Source: Kribbella amoyensis
GTDB lineage: Bacteria; Actinomycetota; Actinomycetes; Propionibacteriales; Kribbellaceae
DNA length: 64,000 bases
NCBI RefSeq assembly: GCF_007828865.1
Contig: NZ_VIVK01000001.1
Coordinates: 4,030,001-4,094,000, forward strand
Reading direction: 5' to 3'
Shown here one piece after another: positions 7,062-14,439 of this stretch. Both the position numbers and the translations under genes were made by a program. Position 1 is the stretch's first letter. Every line of letters begins with the position of its first letter. Below the pieces are notes generated by a model, which was not told where the DNA came from, searched no databases, and worked only from the letters and a program-made list of their open reading frames with translations.

Positions 7062-9179
7062 GTGACAGCTCCCACCGCGGCCCTCGTCGAACTGGCCGTC
7101 GCGCATGGTGTGGCGACGGAGTACTGGGACTGGCAGGGCGACCACGTCCGGGTCTCCAGCGAAGTGGTGTCGGCCGTGCTGGCCGCGCTCGGTGTGGACG
7201 CGTCCACACCGGCCAAGGCGGCGCAGGCCCTCGCCGAGCACCGGCTGACCCGCTGGCGTCGGGTCCTGCCCGCCACCCTGGTGATGCGCGAGGGCTGGAC
7301 GCCGTGGTTCGCGGTGCACCTGCCGCACGGGTCGGCCGCGGAGGTGTGGGTCGACCTGGAGGACGGCGGCCAGCGCCGGGACATCCCGCAGCAGGAGCAC
7401 TGGGTCGAACCGGAGTGGGTCGACGGCCAGCAGGTCGGCGAGGCGACGTTCCAGCTGCCCGGCGATCTCCCGCTCGGGTACCACCGGTTGCGGGCCCGGA
7501 TCGGCACCAGCCAGGAGGTCCACACCGGCACGCTGATCGTCACGCCGAAGCGGCTCGAACCGGAGAACCTGCAGCGCACCTGGGGCTGGGTCCTGCAGTT
7601 GTACTCGGTGCGCTCGCGGCGTTCGTGGGGGATCGGCGACCTGCACGACCTGGCCGACCTGGCCGCCTGGTCCGCGACCGACCTCGGCGCCGGGTTCGTT
7701 TTGGTCAACCCGCTGCACGCCGCGGAGACGGCCGGCCGGATGGAGCCGTCCCCGTACCTGCCCGCGTCCCGGCGGTTCGCGAACCCGATCTACCTGCGGA
7801 TCGAGGACATCGACGAGTACGGCGACCTCGCGCCGGCCGAGCGGGACCGCGTCCGCACCCTCGGGCTGCAGTCCCGCGCGCTGAACGAGGACGCCACCGC
7901 GCTCGACCGGGACACGGTGTGGGCCGCCAAGCGGGAGGCGCTGCAACTGCTGTTCGGGGTCCGGCCGTCGATCGGCCGAATCGCGGAGTACGGGGCGTAC
8001 TGCGACCGGGAGGGCCAGGGGCTGATCGACTTCGCCACCTGGGCCGCGCTGGCCGACGAGCACGGGCCCGAGTGGAGCAAGTGGCCGGAGGAACTGCGCG
8101 ACCCGGCGTCCGCCCAGGTTGTTGCCTTCCGCAATGACCACCCGGACGCGGTGGAGTTCCACTGCTGGTTGCAGTGGCAGCTCGACGAGCAGCTCGCGCG
8201 GACCCAGGCCCGCGCGCGGAACGCGGGGATGTCGCTCGGCGTCATGCACGACCTGGCCGTCGGCGTGCACCCGGACGGCGCGGACGCGTGGGCCCTGCAG
8301 GACGTGCTCGCGGCCGGGATCCACGTGGGCGCGCCGCCGGACGCGTTCAACCAGCAGGGCCAGGACTGGTCCCAGCCGCCGTGGCGCCCGGACGCCCTGG
8401 CCGAGACCGGGTACGCCGCCTGGCGCGACCTGGTCCGCGCGGTGATGCGGCACGGTGGTGGGCTGCGGATCGACCACATCCTCGGCATGTTTCGGCTCTG
8501 GTGGGTCACCTCGCCGGAGCGCCCGACCGAGGGCACGTACGTCCGGTACGACCACGAGGCGCTGATCGGCATCCTCGTCCTGGAGGCCACCCGGGCCGGG
8601 GTCGTCGTGGTCGGCGAGGACCTCGGTACGGTCGAGCCGTGGGTCCGCGACTACCTCACCGAGCGCGGCGTCCTCGGTACGTCGGTGCTGTGGTTCGAGC
8701 GGGACGCCAAGGGCAACCCGCTGGCGCCCGAGCGGTGGCGCGAGGCCTGCCTGGCGACGGTGACGACGCACGACCTGCCGCCGACCGCGGGGTACCTGGC
8801 CGGTGACCACGTCGAGCTGCGGCACCGCCTGGGCCTGCTGACCCGGCCGGTGGCCGAGGAGCTGGCGGTCGACGAAGCGGAGCGGGACTCCTGGCTCAAC
8901 GCGTTGCGGGAGCGTCACCTGCTCAGCGATCACGACGGAGACGTCGAGCGGATCGTGGAGGCGCTGCATCGGTACGTCGCGCACACGCCGGCGAAGCTGG
9001 TCGGGGTCGCGCTGACCGATGCGGTGGGGGAGCGGCGGACCCAGAACCAGCCGGGCACGACCGACGAGTACCCGAACTGGCGGATCCCGCTCGGTGGGCC
9101 CGACGGGCTGCCGGTCCTGGTCGAGGACCTGCCGAACAACACCAGGCTGCGGCGGCTGATCGGCGTCCTCGGGCACTGA
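7062..9179 (+). CDS. malQ: 4-alpha-glucanotransferase (amylomaltase, GH77)
   Basis: A 705-aa GH77 enzyme that transfers maltosyl and longer glucan segments during maltodextrin/glycogen metabolism. Actinobacterial MalQ proteins are long like this because of an N-terminal beta-sandwich domain, here about residues 1-165. The barrel then shows SPYLPASRRFANPIYLR, GLRIDHILGMFRLWW with the nucleophile Asp, VVVGEDLGTVEP with the acid/base Glu, and TTHDLPPTAGYL with the third Asp. The start is GTG 7062. It stands alone between the GDPD-like gene (divergent) and the remnant LPMO gene. Confidence 0.93.
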   Translation: MTAPTAALVELAVAHGVATEYWDWQGDHVRVSSEVVSAVLAALGVDASTPAKAAQALAEHRLTRWRRVLPATLVMREGWTPWFAVHLPHGSAAEVWVDLEDGGQRRDIPQQEHWVEPEWVDGQQVGEATFQLPGDLPLGYHRLRARIGTSQEVHTGTLIVTPKRLEPENLQRTWGWVLQLYSVRSRRSWGIGDLHDLADLAAWSATDLGAGFVLVNPLHAAETAGRMEPSPYLPASRRFANPIYLRIEDIDEYGDLAPAERDRVRTLGLQSRALNEDATALDRDTVWAAKREALQLLFGVRPSIGRIAEYGAYCDREGQGLIDFATWAALADEHGPEWSKWPEELRDPASAQVVAFRNDHPDAVEFHCWLQWQLDEQLARTQARARNAGMSLGVMHDLAVGVHPDGADAWALQDVLAAGIHVGAPPDAFNQQGQDWSQPPWRPDALAETGYAAWRDLVRAVMRHGGGLRIDHILGMFRLWWVTSPERPTEGTYVRYDHEALIGILVLEATRAGVVVVGEDLGTVEPWVRDYLTERGVLGTSVLWFERDAKGNPLAPERWREACLATVTTHDLPPTAGYLAGDHVELRHRLGLLTRPVAEELAVDEAERDSWLNALRERHLLSDHDGDVERIVEALHRYVAHTPAKLVGVALTDAVGERRTQNQPGTTDEYPNWRIPLGGPDGLPVLVEDLPNNTRLRRLIGVLGH

Positions 9180-9219
9180 CCGGACGCAGCACGGAATGTA
9201 AGCACTCGCTCACGAGCCG

Positions 9220-9248
9220 TTGACAATACATTCGAACGGTTGTTACCT
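9220..9248 (+). promoter_or_regulatory. Candidate promoter upstream of the LPMO remnant
   Basis: A perfect -35 hexamer TTGACA (9220-9225) is followed after 17 nt by TTACCT, a weak -10. A TTG here would be in frame with the LPMO sequence, but the DNA reads as promoter rather than coding. It may be the original promoter of the once-complete gene. Confidence 0.35.
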
Positions 9249-9249
9249 A

Positions 9250-9759
9250 TTGTCGCGAAGGCGCCTCGCACCGACCAGCAGGGCCAAGAACTGCGCCGAC
9301 GGAGCGGTGCAGAACTGCGGCCAGATCCAGTGGGAACCGCAGAGCACCGAGGGGCCGAAAGGCTTCCCGGACAGCGGTCCCGCCGACGGCAAGCTGTGCT
9401 CGGCCGGTTTGGCGCAGTTCGCCGAGCTGGACGACCAGCGCGGCGGCGCGTGGCCGGCGACGCAGCTGTCGTCCGGCCAGAGCTACACGTTCCGCTGGCA
9501 CCTGACCGCACCGCACAGCACCACCGACTTCAAGTACTACATCACTCAGCAGGGTTGGGATCCGAACGCTCCGCTGACCCGCTCGGCGCTCGAGCTGACG
9601 CCGTTCCTGACCGTCCCGCTGAACGGAAGCCGCCCCGCCAACGACGTCGCCCACCAGGGGACCGTCCCCGATCGGACCGGCCGGCACATGATCCTCGCCG
9701 TTTGGACGATCAGCGACACCGCGAACGCCTTCTACCAGTGCTCGGACGTCACTTTCTGA
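9250..9759 (+). pseudogene. AA10 lytic polysaccharide monooxygenase (chitin-binding type 3) lacking signal peptide and N-terminal histidine
   Basis: The encoded sequence matches the core of AA10 LPMOs, secreted copper enzymes that oxidatively cleave chitin or cellulose. It shows PTSRAKNCADGAVQNCGQ, QWEPQSTEGPKGF, a LCSAGLAQFAELDD segment, the second copper-ligand region with the HSTTDFKYYIT strand, and a closing AVWTISDTANAFYQCSDVTF. What should precede it, a start codon, a signal peptide and the mature N-terminal His of the histidine brace, is absent. Only about 40 nt separate malQ from a TTGACA promoter-like sequence, with no room for a leader in any frame. The body has no stops or frameshifts, so the loss is probably a recent deletion. 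TTG 9250 is only the first possible in-frame start after the promoter. Without His1 and secretion the product should be inactive. Confidence 0.75.
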
Positions 9760-9891
9760 GGGGATCCGGAACTGGATCGGCCGCCCCCGATCCAGCTCCG
9801 GACCGTCATCGCCCGTTCACGTTTGGTCAATAACCTCCCCGGGAATGGCACCCCTTGAAACCTTCCGCCCAGAGTTTCGAGGAGTGTCCCC

Positions 9892-10395
9892 ATGAGAACT
9901 GTCGTCCGTCGCGTCCTGATCCCGGTCGTGGCCGTGCTGGTCGGGCTGCTGCCCGGCGTGGTCGCGGTCCAGCAGGCGTCCGCGGTCACCAAGATGACGC
10001 ACAGCCAGGCCAGTTCGATCTTCCGCGCGGCCGGCCTGACCTGGTCGTCCACCGGCAACTGCTCCGACTGGAACGTCTCCACCTGTACGTCGTTCACCAA
10101 CATCAACGACAGCACCGTGTACGGCGTCCGCACCCTGAAGCAGGCGAGCGGCTGCGCGGTCAACATCACCGGCGGCACCGAGGTCGGCCACGCCAGCGGC
10201 ACCTACAGCCACCGCAACGGGTACAAGGTCGACATCTCGAAGTACACCTGTGTCGGCAACTACATCCGCGGCACCTTCACCCGGATCGCCGACCGCGGCG
10301 ACGGGGCCGCGCAGTGGCGGTCCGGATCCGGCAACGTCTACGCCGACGAGGGCAACCACTGGGACATCACCTACTACAACTGCGGCGGCTGCTGA
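9892..10395 (+). CDS. Small secreted Cys-rich protein with LAS/M15-type metallopeptidase signature
   Basis: A 167-aa exported protein. The signal peptide is MRTVVRR followed by a long hydrophobic stretch ending QQASA (cleavage near residue 31). The mature part has six cysteines (57, 65, 88, 120, 164, 167), suggesting disulphides. SHRNGYKVDIS gives His107-X6-Asp114 and NHWDITY gives His156. That set is the zinc-ligand arrangement of the LAS superfamily (lysostaphin / D-Ala-D-Ala peptidase / hedgehog). A cell-wall or peptide hydrolase role is therefore plausible, but the protein is short and the assignment rests on motif only. ATG 9892 follows GAGGAG. A strong terminator follows it. Confidence 0.6.
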   Translation: MRTVVRRVLIPVVAVLVGLLPGVVAVQQASAVTKMTHSQASSIFRAAGLTWSSTGNCSDWNVSTCTSFTNINDSTVYGVRTLKQASGCAVNITGGTEVGHASGTYSHRNGYKVDISKYTCVGNYIRGTFTRIADRGDGAAQWRSGSGNVYADEGNHWDITYYNCGGC

Positions 10396-10408
10396 CCGTC
10401 GTGACCCC

Positions 10409-10444
10409 CGCGCCCGCCCCGGTCGAGGCCCCGGGGCGGGCGCG
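10409..10444 (+). terminator. Hairpin terminator after the secreted M15-like gene
   Basis: A perfect 14-bp G/C stem (10409-10422 with 10431-10444) with an 8-nt loop lies 13 nt after the stop codon. There is no U-tract. Confidence 0.75.
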
Positions 10445-10500
10445 GTCGCGTCCCAGGGGCAGCGACTTCGCGCCCGGGCCGATGGCCTAGGCTTCAGGGC

Positions 10501-10782
10501 GTGATCTCACAGCTCTCCGGCCACACCCTGCTGGTGTTCGTCGGCCTCCCGGCGCTGATCATCGCGGTGATCGCGCTGCTGGTGTTCGCGTCCTCGATCG
10601 CCGACGGCCCGCGCTACCGCCCCGGCCTGTCCTGGTGGGCCCCGCCGGTCTGGATCAACGGACCCGAGACCACCAAGCCGGACCCGGCCAGCCTGCCCGA
10701 GCTGCCGGCCGGCCCGACCACCACCGCGACCGCCGGTACCGGCGTCGCCCGCACGACCGGAGGCGCAAGTGCCAGCTGGTGA
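10501..10782 (+). CDS. Single-TM membrane protein resembling aa3 oxidase subunit CtaJ
   Basis: A 93-aa protein with one N-terminal TM helix (about residues 8-31, LLVFVGLPALIIAVIALLVF) followed by RYRPGLSWWAPPVWINGP and a Pro/Thr-rich tail. The TM helix plus the RYRPG...PVW motif is what I associate with CtaJ, an accessory subunit of the actinobacterial bcc-aa3 oxidase. That identification is from memory of the family and is tentative. The start is GTG 10501. It overlaps the next gene by 14 nt, which implies translational coupling. Confidence 0.5.
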   Translation: MISQLSGHTLLVFVGLPALIIAVIALLVFASSIADGPRYRPGLSWWAPPVWINGPETTKPDPASLPELPAGPTTTATAGTGVARTTGGASASW

Positions 10783-11167
10783 CGCATTCACCCCGGACCA
10801 GCTGCTCGACCTCGAGCGCGCGGTCCGGCACGCCGAGTCGGCCTCCGGGCTGTCCTTCTCGATCTACGTCGGCGGCGCCGACTCCGAGACCCGGCCGTTC
10901 GCGCTGGAGCTGCTGAACGAGCTGCCGGACCCGGACCGCTCGGTGCTGGTGTTCGTCGACCCGGCCGGCCGCCGGCTGGAGATCGTCACCGGCGCCACCT
11001 CGAAGCGCCAGCTGTCCGACACCTCGGCCGGCCTGGCCGCGCTGACGATGCAGACCTCGTTCGCCGCCGGCGACCTGACCGGCGGTCTGGTCGCCGGCGT
11101 CCAGCAGCTCGGCGAGCACGCCCACCAGCCGCCGCTGCTGCACTCGAACGAGCCGCACAAGCAGTAA
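10769..11167 (+). CDS. DUF5130 / TPM-like domain protein
   Basis: A 132-aa soluble protein of unknown function. After a short leader (FTPDQLLDLERAVRHAE) it shows the TPM/DUF5130-like fold pattern: SFSIYVGG, an RSVLVFVDPAGRRLEIVTG beta-hairpin and ALTMQTSFAAGDLTGGLVAGVQQL. Starts at GTG 10769 with GGAGGCGC upstream, within the end of the CtaJ-like gene. The coupling suggests the two act together, perhaps in assembly or quality control of an envelope complex. No catalytic residues are recognised. Confidence 0.6.
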   Translation: MPAGDAFTPDQLLDLERAVRHAESASGLSFSIYVGGADSETRPFALELLNELPDPDRSVLVFVDPAGRRLEIVTGATSKRQLSDTSAGLAALTMQTSFAAGDLTGGLVAGVQQLGEHAHQPPLLHSNEPHKQ

Positions 11168-11207
11168 TTCCACAGCCTGGATTCGCGCGACGAGGTAGAA
11201 CAGCGGA

Positions 11208-11792
11208 GTGACGATCAGGCTCGAACCGACCGAGGTCGCCGCGGGCGACTTCTCGCTGCGACCCTTCACCGCGGCCGACGAGGCCGGCGTCGGCGCGGCA
11301 CTGGCCGATCCCGGCATCCTCCGCTGGACAGCCGGCACCGCGGTGATCCGTACGCCGGCCGAGCAGCGTGGACGCAAGTGGCTCGCGACCCGGATCGACG
11401 GGTGGGCGCGGGGGAACGCGGTGTTCGCGATCGCGGATTCGGCGACGGGCGAGCTGCTCGGATCCGTGACGGTCCGGGACGTGCACCGGATTCCGGACCA
11501 GGCCGTGGTCGCGTACTGGGTGAGCCCGGCGGCCCGTGGTCGCCGGCTGGGAGCGCGAGCGTTGGACACGGCGGCGCGTTGGGCGTTCACGGCTCCCACC
11601 GAGGGCGGACTCGGGTTGCACCGGCTCTCGCTGGACCACGCCCTCGTCAACATCGGCTCGTGCCGCGTCGCGACCCGGGCCGGCTTCCTGCTCGAGGGGA
11701 CCATGCGCGACTACTACGTCGAGAGCGACGGCACCCGGCACGACTCCCACCTGCACGCCCGGCTCTCGTCCGACGAGGTCGAGCGGCCCTGA
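11208..11792 (+). CDS. GNAT-family N-acetyltransferase, RimJ/RimL type
   Basis: A 194-aa acetyltransferase. The order LRPFTAADE, a VFAIADSATGELLGSVTVRDV strand pair, then AVVAYWVSPAARGRRLGARAL (acetyl-CoA binding loop, R-G-x-x-G/A) and HRLSLDHALVNIGSCRVATRAGF is typical of the RimJ/RimL group that acetylates protein N-termini or small amines. The substrate is unknown. It starts at GTG 11208 and stands alone. Confidence 0.82.
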   Translation: MTIRLEPTEVAAGDFSLRPFTAADEAGVGAALADPGILRWTAGTAVIRTPAEQRGRKWLATRIDGWARGNAVFAIADSATGELLGSVTVRDVHRIPDQAVVAYWVSPAARGRRLGARALDTAARWAFTAPTEGGLGLHRLSLDHALVNIGSCRVATRAGFLLEGTMRDYYVESDGTRHDSHLHARLSSDEVERP

Positions 11793-11805
11793 CGGTGCGG
11801 GCGGA

Positions 11806-12495
11806 TCAGCCGAGCGGAGTCGCCGGTTCGTACGCGGGGCAGGCGACGTTCGCGTGCACGCGCTGGGTCTTTGGCGAGACGCACAGGGCGTTCGCGGCCT
11901 CGGACGACGCGTACGGGCCGAGGTAGACGACCCAGGTGTTCGTCATCGGCTGCTGGTCACCGCCCGCGAGTCCCGGGTACTGGCCGCCGGCGAGCATCGC
12001 CTTGGCCGGGACACCGGCGGCGATCAGGTCGGCGGCGAGGTCCTTGGCAACCTGGTCCGCGGCCATCCCGGCGTCAGTCGGGTAGCTGTCGAGCACGGCG
12101 ATCCACTGGCCGGCCTTGAACGTCGGTGTCTCCGCGCCCGTGTTCGCCGCCGGTGGCGAGGCGCGCTGCGCGGGTGGCTTGCGGTCCGCCTTCGGGGTCG
12201 GGACCGTCGGGACCGTCGGGGCCGGGTCGGCGCTCGGCGGCGTGGACGTGACGGTCACGTCCCGGCCGGCCGCGGCGCCGGGATCGGCCGGTGGGGCCGA
12301 GGTGCCGTTGGTCAGGATGTACGCGAACGCGGCGGCCATCGCGGCACCGCCGACGACGGCGGCCCCGATCGCGCTGCGCGACCGGTTCGGGCGGCTCGAT
12401 CGACCCGGGGGCTCCGCGCGATGGCCGCGGCGAGCTGAATGCGCCGAACGCCGGGCGGACCGGGTGGGCGGTTTGTGTTGATCAACTTGTGTCAC
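11806..12495 (-). CDS. Membrane-anchored SPOR-like protein
   Basis: A 229-aa protein with a basic N-terminus rich in Arg/Ser, one TM helix (about residues 42-62, SAIGAAVVGGAAMAAAFAYIL), a Pro/Thr/Ala-rich periplasmic linker, and a C-terminal domain from about residue 130. The C-terminal pattern (QWIAVLDSYPTDAG, LAADLIAAGVPAKAMLAGGQYPG, WVVYLGPYASSEAA) resembles the peptidoglycan-binding SPOR fold, suggesting a cell-envelope or division-site role. GTG 12495 is the start. Its Shine-Dalgarno GGGGAG falls in the loop of a small hairpin. Confidence 0.6.
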   Translation of the reverse strand: MTQVDQHKPPTRSARRSAHSARRGHRAEPPGRSSRPNRSRSAIGAAVVGGAAMAAAFAYILTNGTSAPPADPGAAAGRDVTVTSTPPSADPAPTVPTVPTPKADRKPPAQRASPPAANTGAETPTFKAGQWIAVLDSYPTDAGMAADQVAKDLAADLIAAGVPAKAMLAGGQYPGLAGGDQQPMTNTWVVYLGPYASSEAANALCVSPKTQRVHANVACPAYEPATPLG

Positions 12496-12519
12496 GACAA
12501 AGGCCTCCCCAGCCTTGTC
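12496..12519 (-). promoter_or_regulatory. 5' leader hairpin presenting the ribosome-binding site of the SPOR-like gene
   Basis: Read on the minus strand, GACAAGGC pairs with GCCTTTGTC (one bulged base) around the loop TGGGGAG. The loop holds the Shine-Dalgarno sequence, and the stem ends directly at the GTG start. It could tune translation. The fold is inferred by eye. Confidence 0.3.
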
Positions 12520-12766
12520 GGTGGAATTTGCGCGCCAAGTTTAGGCCGGAACCCAGGAAAAATGAGCAGTTTTCAAGTGCCGAGAATCTCTTTCCCGACA
12601 GGCGATCGCGGACCGGAACCGGACCACGACGCAACGCGCTGGGTCAGCCGTTTGAATTTCACCGGTAGCGTCCGCGCTACCACGGTCCGGGACCAGGAGC
12701 GATGGTGACGCGATGCACCGGCTGACAGCGTGAGCGGGAATTCTTCACCTGACGGAAGGCATTTCC

Positions 12767-13906
12767 ATGCGACGGAGAACCCGGCTGCTCGTCCTGCTCG
12801 CGGCGCTGACCCTGATCCCGGTGGCACCGGCGGTGGCGTCCCGCGGATCGACCCTGCAGCACGATGCGGACCGGATCCGCGACGTCGGTGTGACCGGCGT
12901 CCTGGCCCGGGTGACGGACGGGGCCGGCCGGTCGAGGTCGGCAGTGAGCGGCGAGGCCGAGCTCGGCACCGGCCGCGCGCCGCGGTCCGACGGCCACTTC
13001 CGGATCGGCAGTACGAACAAGACGCTGGTGGCGACCGTCGTCCTGCAGCTCGTCGCCGAACGGCGGATGGGCCTCGACGACACCGTGGAGAAGTGGCTGC
13101 CCGGGTTCGTCCGCGGCCACGGGAACGACGGCCGGCTGATCACCGTGCGGCAGCTGCTCCAGCACACCGCGGGGATCTACGACGGGAACTTCCCCGGCAT
13201 GGCGGACGCCGCGGAGTACCACGAGAAGCGGTACGACGTCCGGACCGAGGAGGACGTCGTCCGGGCCGGGCTCAGCCATGCCCCAGAGTTCGCCCCGGGG
13301 ACCGGGTGGTCGTACTCGAACACCGGGTACAACCTGGTCGGGATGGTGATCAAGGCGGTCACCGGCCGGACCTGGTACGCCGAGGTGGACCGGCGCGTCG
13401 TTCGCCCGCTCGGCCTGCGGCACACGTACTTCCCGGGCACCGATCCGGGGATCGCGCTCCCGCACGCCAACGGGTACACGCGGTTCGCGGCGGGGGAGCC
13501 GTACACGGACACCACGGAGCTGATCGACGCCGACGCCTCGGGTGGGTACATCTCCACGCTCGCGGATCTCGACCGGTTCCAGCGGGCCCTCTTCGGTGGC
13601 CGGTTGCTGCAGGCGGCTCAGCTGCGCGAGATGACCCGGACGGTCCCGGTCGACGACAGCACGAACGAGCTGTGGCCGGGTGCCCGGTACGGGCTCGGCC
13701 TGTTCGCCCGCGACCTGAGCTGCGGCGGCACGGTCTGGATCCCGGGCGGTGACCAGATCGGCTACAAGACCAGGCTCGGCGTCCTCACGGGCGGCCGGAG
13801 GAGCGCCGTGGTCTCGATGTCGACGCAGCTGTTCGATTCGGTCGAGGTGGCGTTCGCCCAGGACCGCGCCGCCACCCGGCTGATCGACCGCTGGCTCTGC
13901 CGCTAG
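12767..13906 (+). CDS. Secreted serine hydrolase, class C beta-lactamase / D-Ala-D-Ala peptidase family
   Basis: A 379-aa exported serine hydrolase. The signal peptide is MRRRTRLLVLLAALTLIPVAPAVAS. Active-site motifs are Ser82-Thr-Asn-Lys85 (S-x-x-K), Tyr183-Ser-Asn185 (Y-x-N) and a third motif in the PGGDQIGYKT stretch near residue 325. These fit the Beta-lactamase (PF00144) family, which includes D-aminopeptidases, esterases and DD-carboxypeptidases. The peptidase role is as likely as any. The ATG follows a GACGGAAGG-type site. Its 3' end overlaps the convergent hypothetical gene by 4 nt. Confidence 0.82.
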   Translation: MRRRTRLLVLLAALTLIPVAPAVASRGSTLQHDADRIRDVGVTGVLARVTDGAGRSRSAVSGEAELGTGRAPRSDGHFRIGSTNKTLVATVVLQLVAERRMGLDDTVEKWLPGFVRGHGNDGRLITVRQLLQHTAGIYDGNFPGMADAAEYHEKRYDVRTEEDVVRAGLSHAPEFAPGTGWSYSNTGYNLVGMVIKAVTGRTWYAEVDRRVVRPLGLRHTYFPGTDPGIALPHANGYTRFAAGEPYTDTTELIDADASGGYISTLADLDRFQRALFGGRLLQAAQLREMTRTVPVDDSTNELWPGARYGLGLFARDLSCGGTVWIPGGDQIGYKTRLGVLTGGRRSAVVSMSTQLFDSVEVAFAQDRAATRLIDRWLCR

Positions 13907-14433
13907 GTCCCGGACGGGATGCCGTCGAGCTTGGGCGCCGGGCGGGTGTCGAGGGCGTCGTCCAGCCAGGCCTCGACGTCCAGGCCGCCGGTGAGGATGT
14001 GCGCGACGTACGACGCCCGCTCGTAGCTGAGCACCTCCAGCTCCCACACCGAGGGCGCGGCCCCGATCGGCGCCGGCCGCAGGTCGTCCACGTCCAGGCC
14101 GCGGAAGATACTCAGCCTGGACTGGAAGTCCCGCGCCCAGCTCTGGACGACGAGCGAGGTCGCGTCGTCGCCGAGGTGCAGCACGACCACGCCGAGTCCG
14201 ACGGCGCCCATCGCGTCGTCGAACTCGAGCTGACGGGTCGCCGCGGACCGGGCGAGCTCGACCATGTCGTCGTCCCACGAACGGCCGCGGGCGGTGAGCA
14301 CGTACGGCTTCACCAGACGGTGCGGGAACCGCCACGGGACCAACGGGGTGACCGGCCGAGGTCGATAAGCCTCGGCCAGTCCCGTCAGCGCGACCGCGGC
14401 GGCACCGGCAAGGGACGGATCAGGAGAAGCCAC
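13903..14433 (-). CDS. Hypothetical protein, conserved-looking, no recognised domain
   Basis: A 176-aa soluble protein that I do not recognise. Visible features are an Ala-rich N-terminal helix, a WRFPHRLVKPYVLTARGRSW segment, a hydrophobic AVGLGVVVLHLGDDATSLVVQSW strand pair and a C-terminal acidic helix (YVAHILTGGLDVEAWLDDAL). There is no signal peptide. It lies 6 nt upstream of pepN on the opposite reading side of a shared stop region: pepN begins at 17013 and ends at 14440, so this gene follows pepN in the same direction and may be co-transcribed with it. Confidence 0.6.
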   Translation of the reverse strand: MASPDPSLAGAAAVALTGLAEAYRPRPVTPLVPWRFPHRLVKPYVLTARGRSWDDDMVELARSAATRQLEFDDAMGAVGLGVVVLHLGDDATSLVVQSWARDFQSRLSIFRGLDVDDLRPAPIGAAPSVWELEVLSYERASYVAHILTGGLDVEAWLDDALDTRPAPKLDGIPSGT

Positions 14434-14439
14434 GGGGAT

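Noticed and set aside
6753..9176. Long open frame on the minus strand opposite malQ (807 codons)
   Set aside because: Its composition is Arg/Pro/Gly/His-rich with no domain, and it mirrors the codon bias of the real malQ on the other strand.
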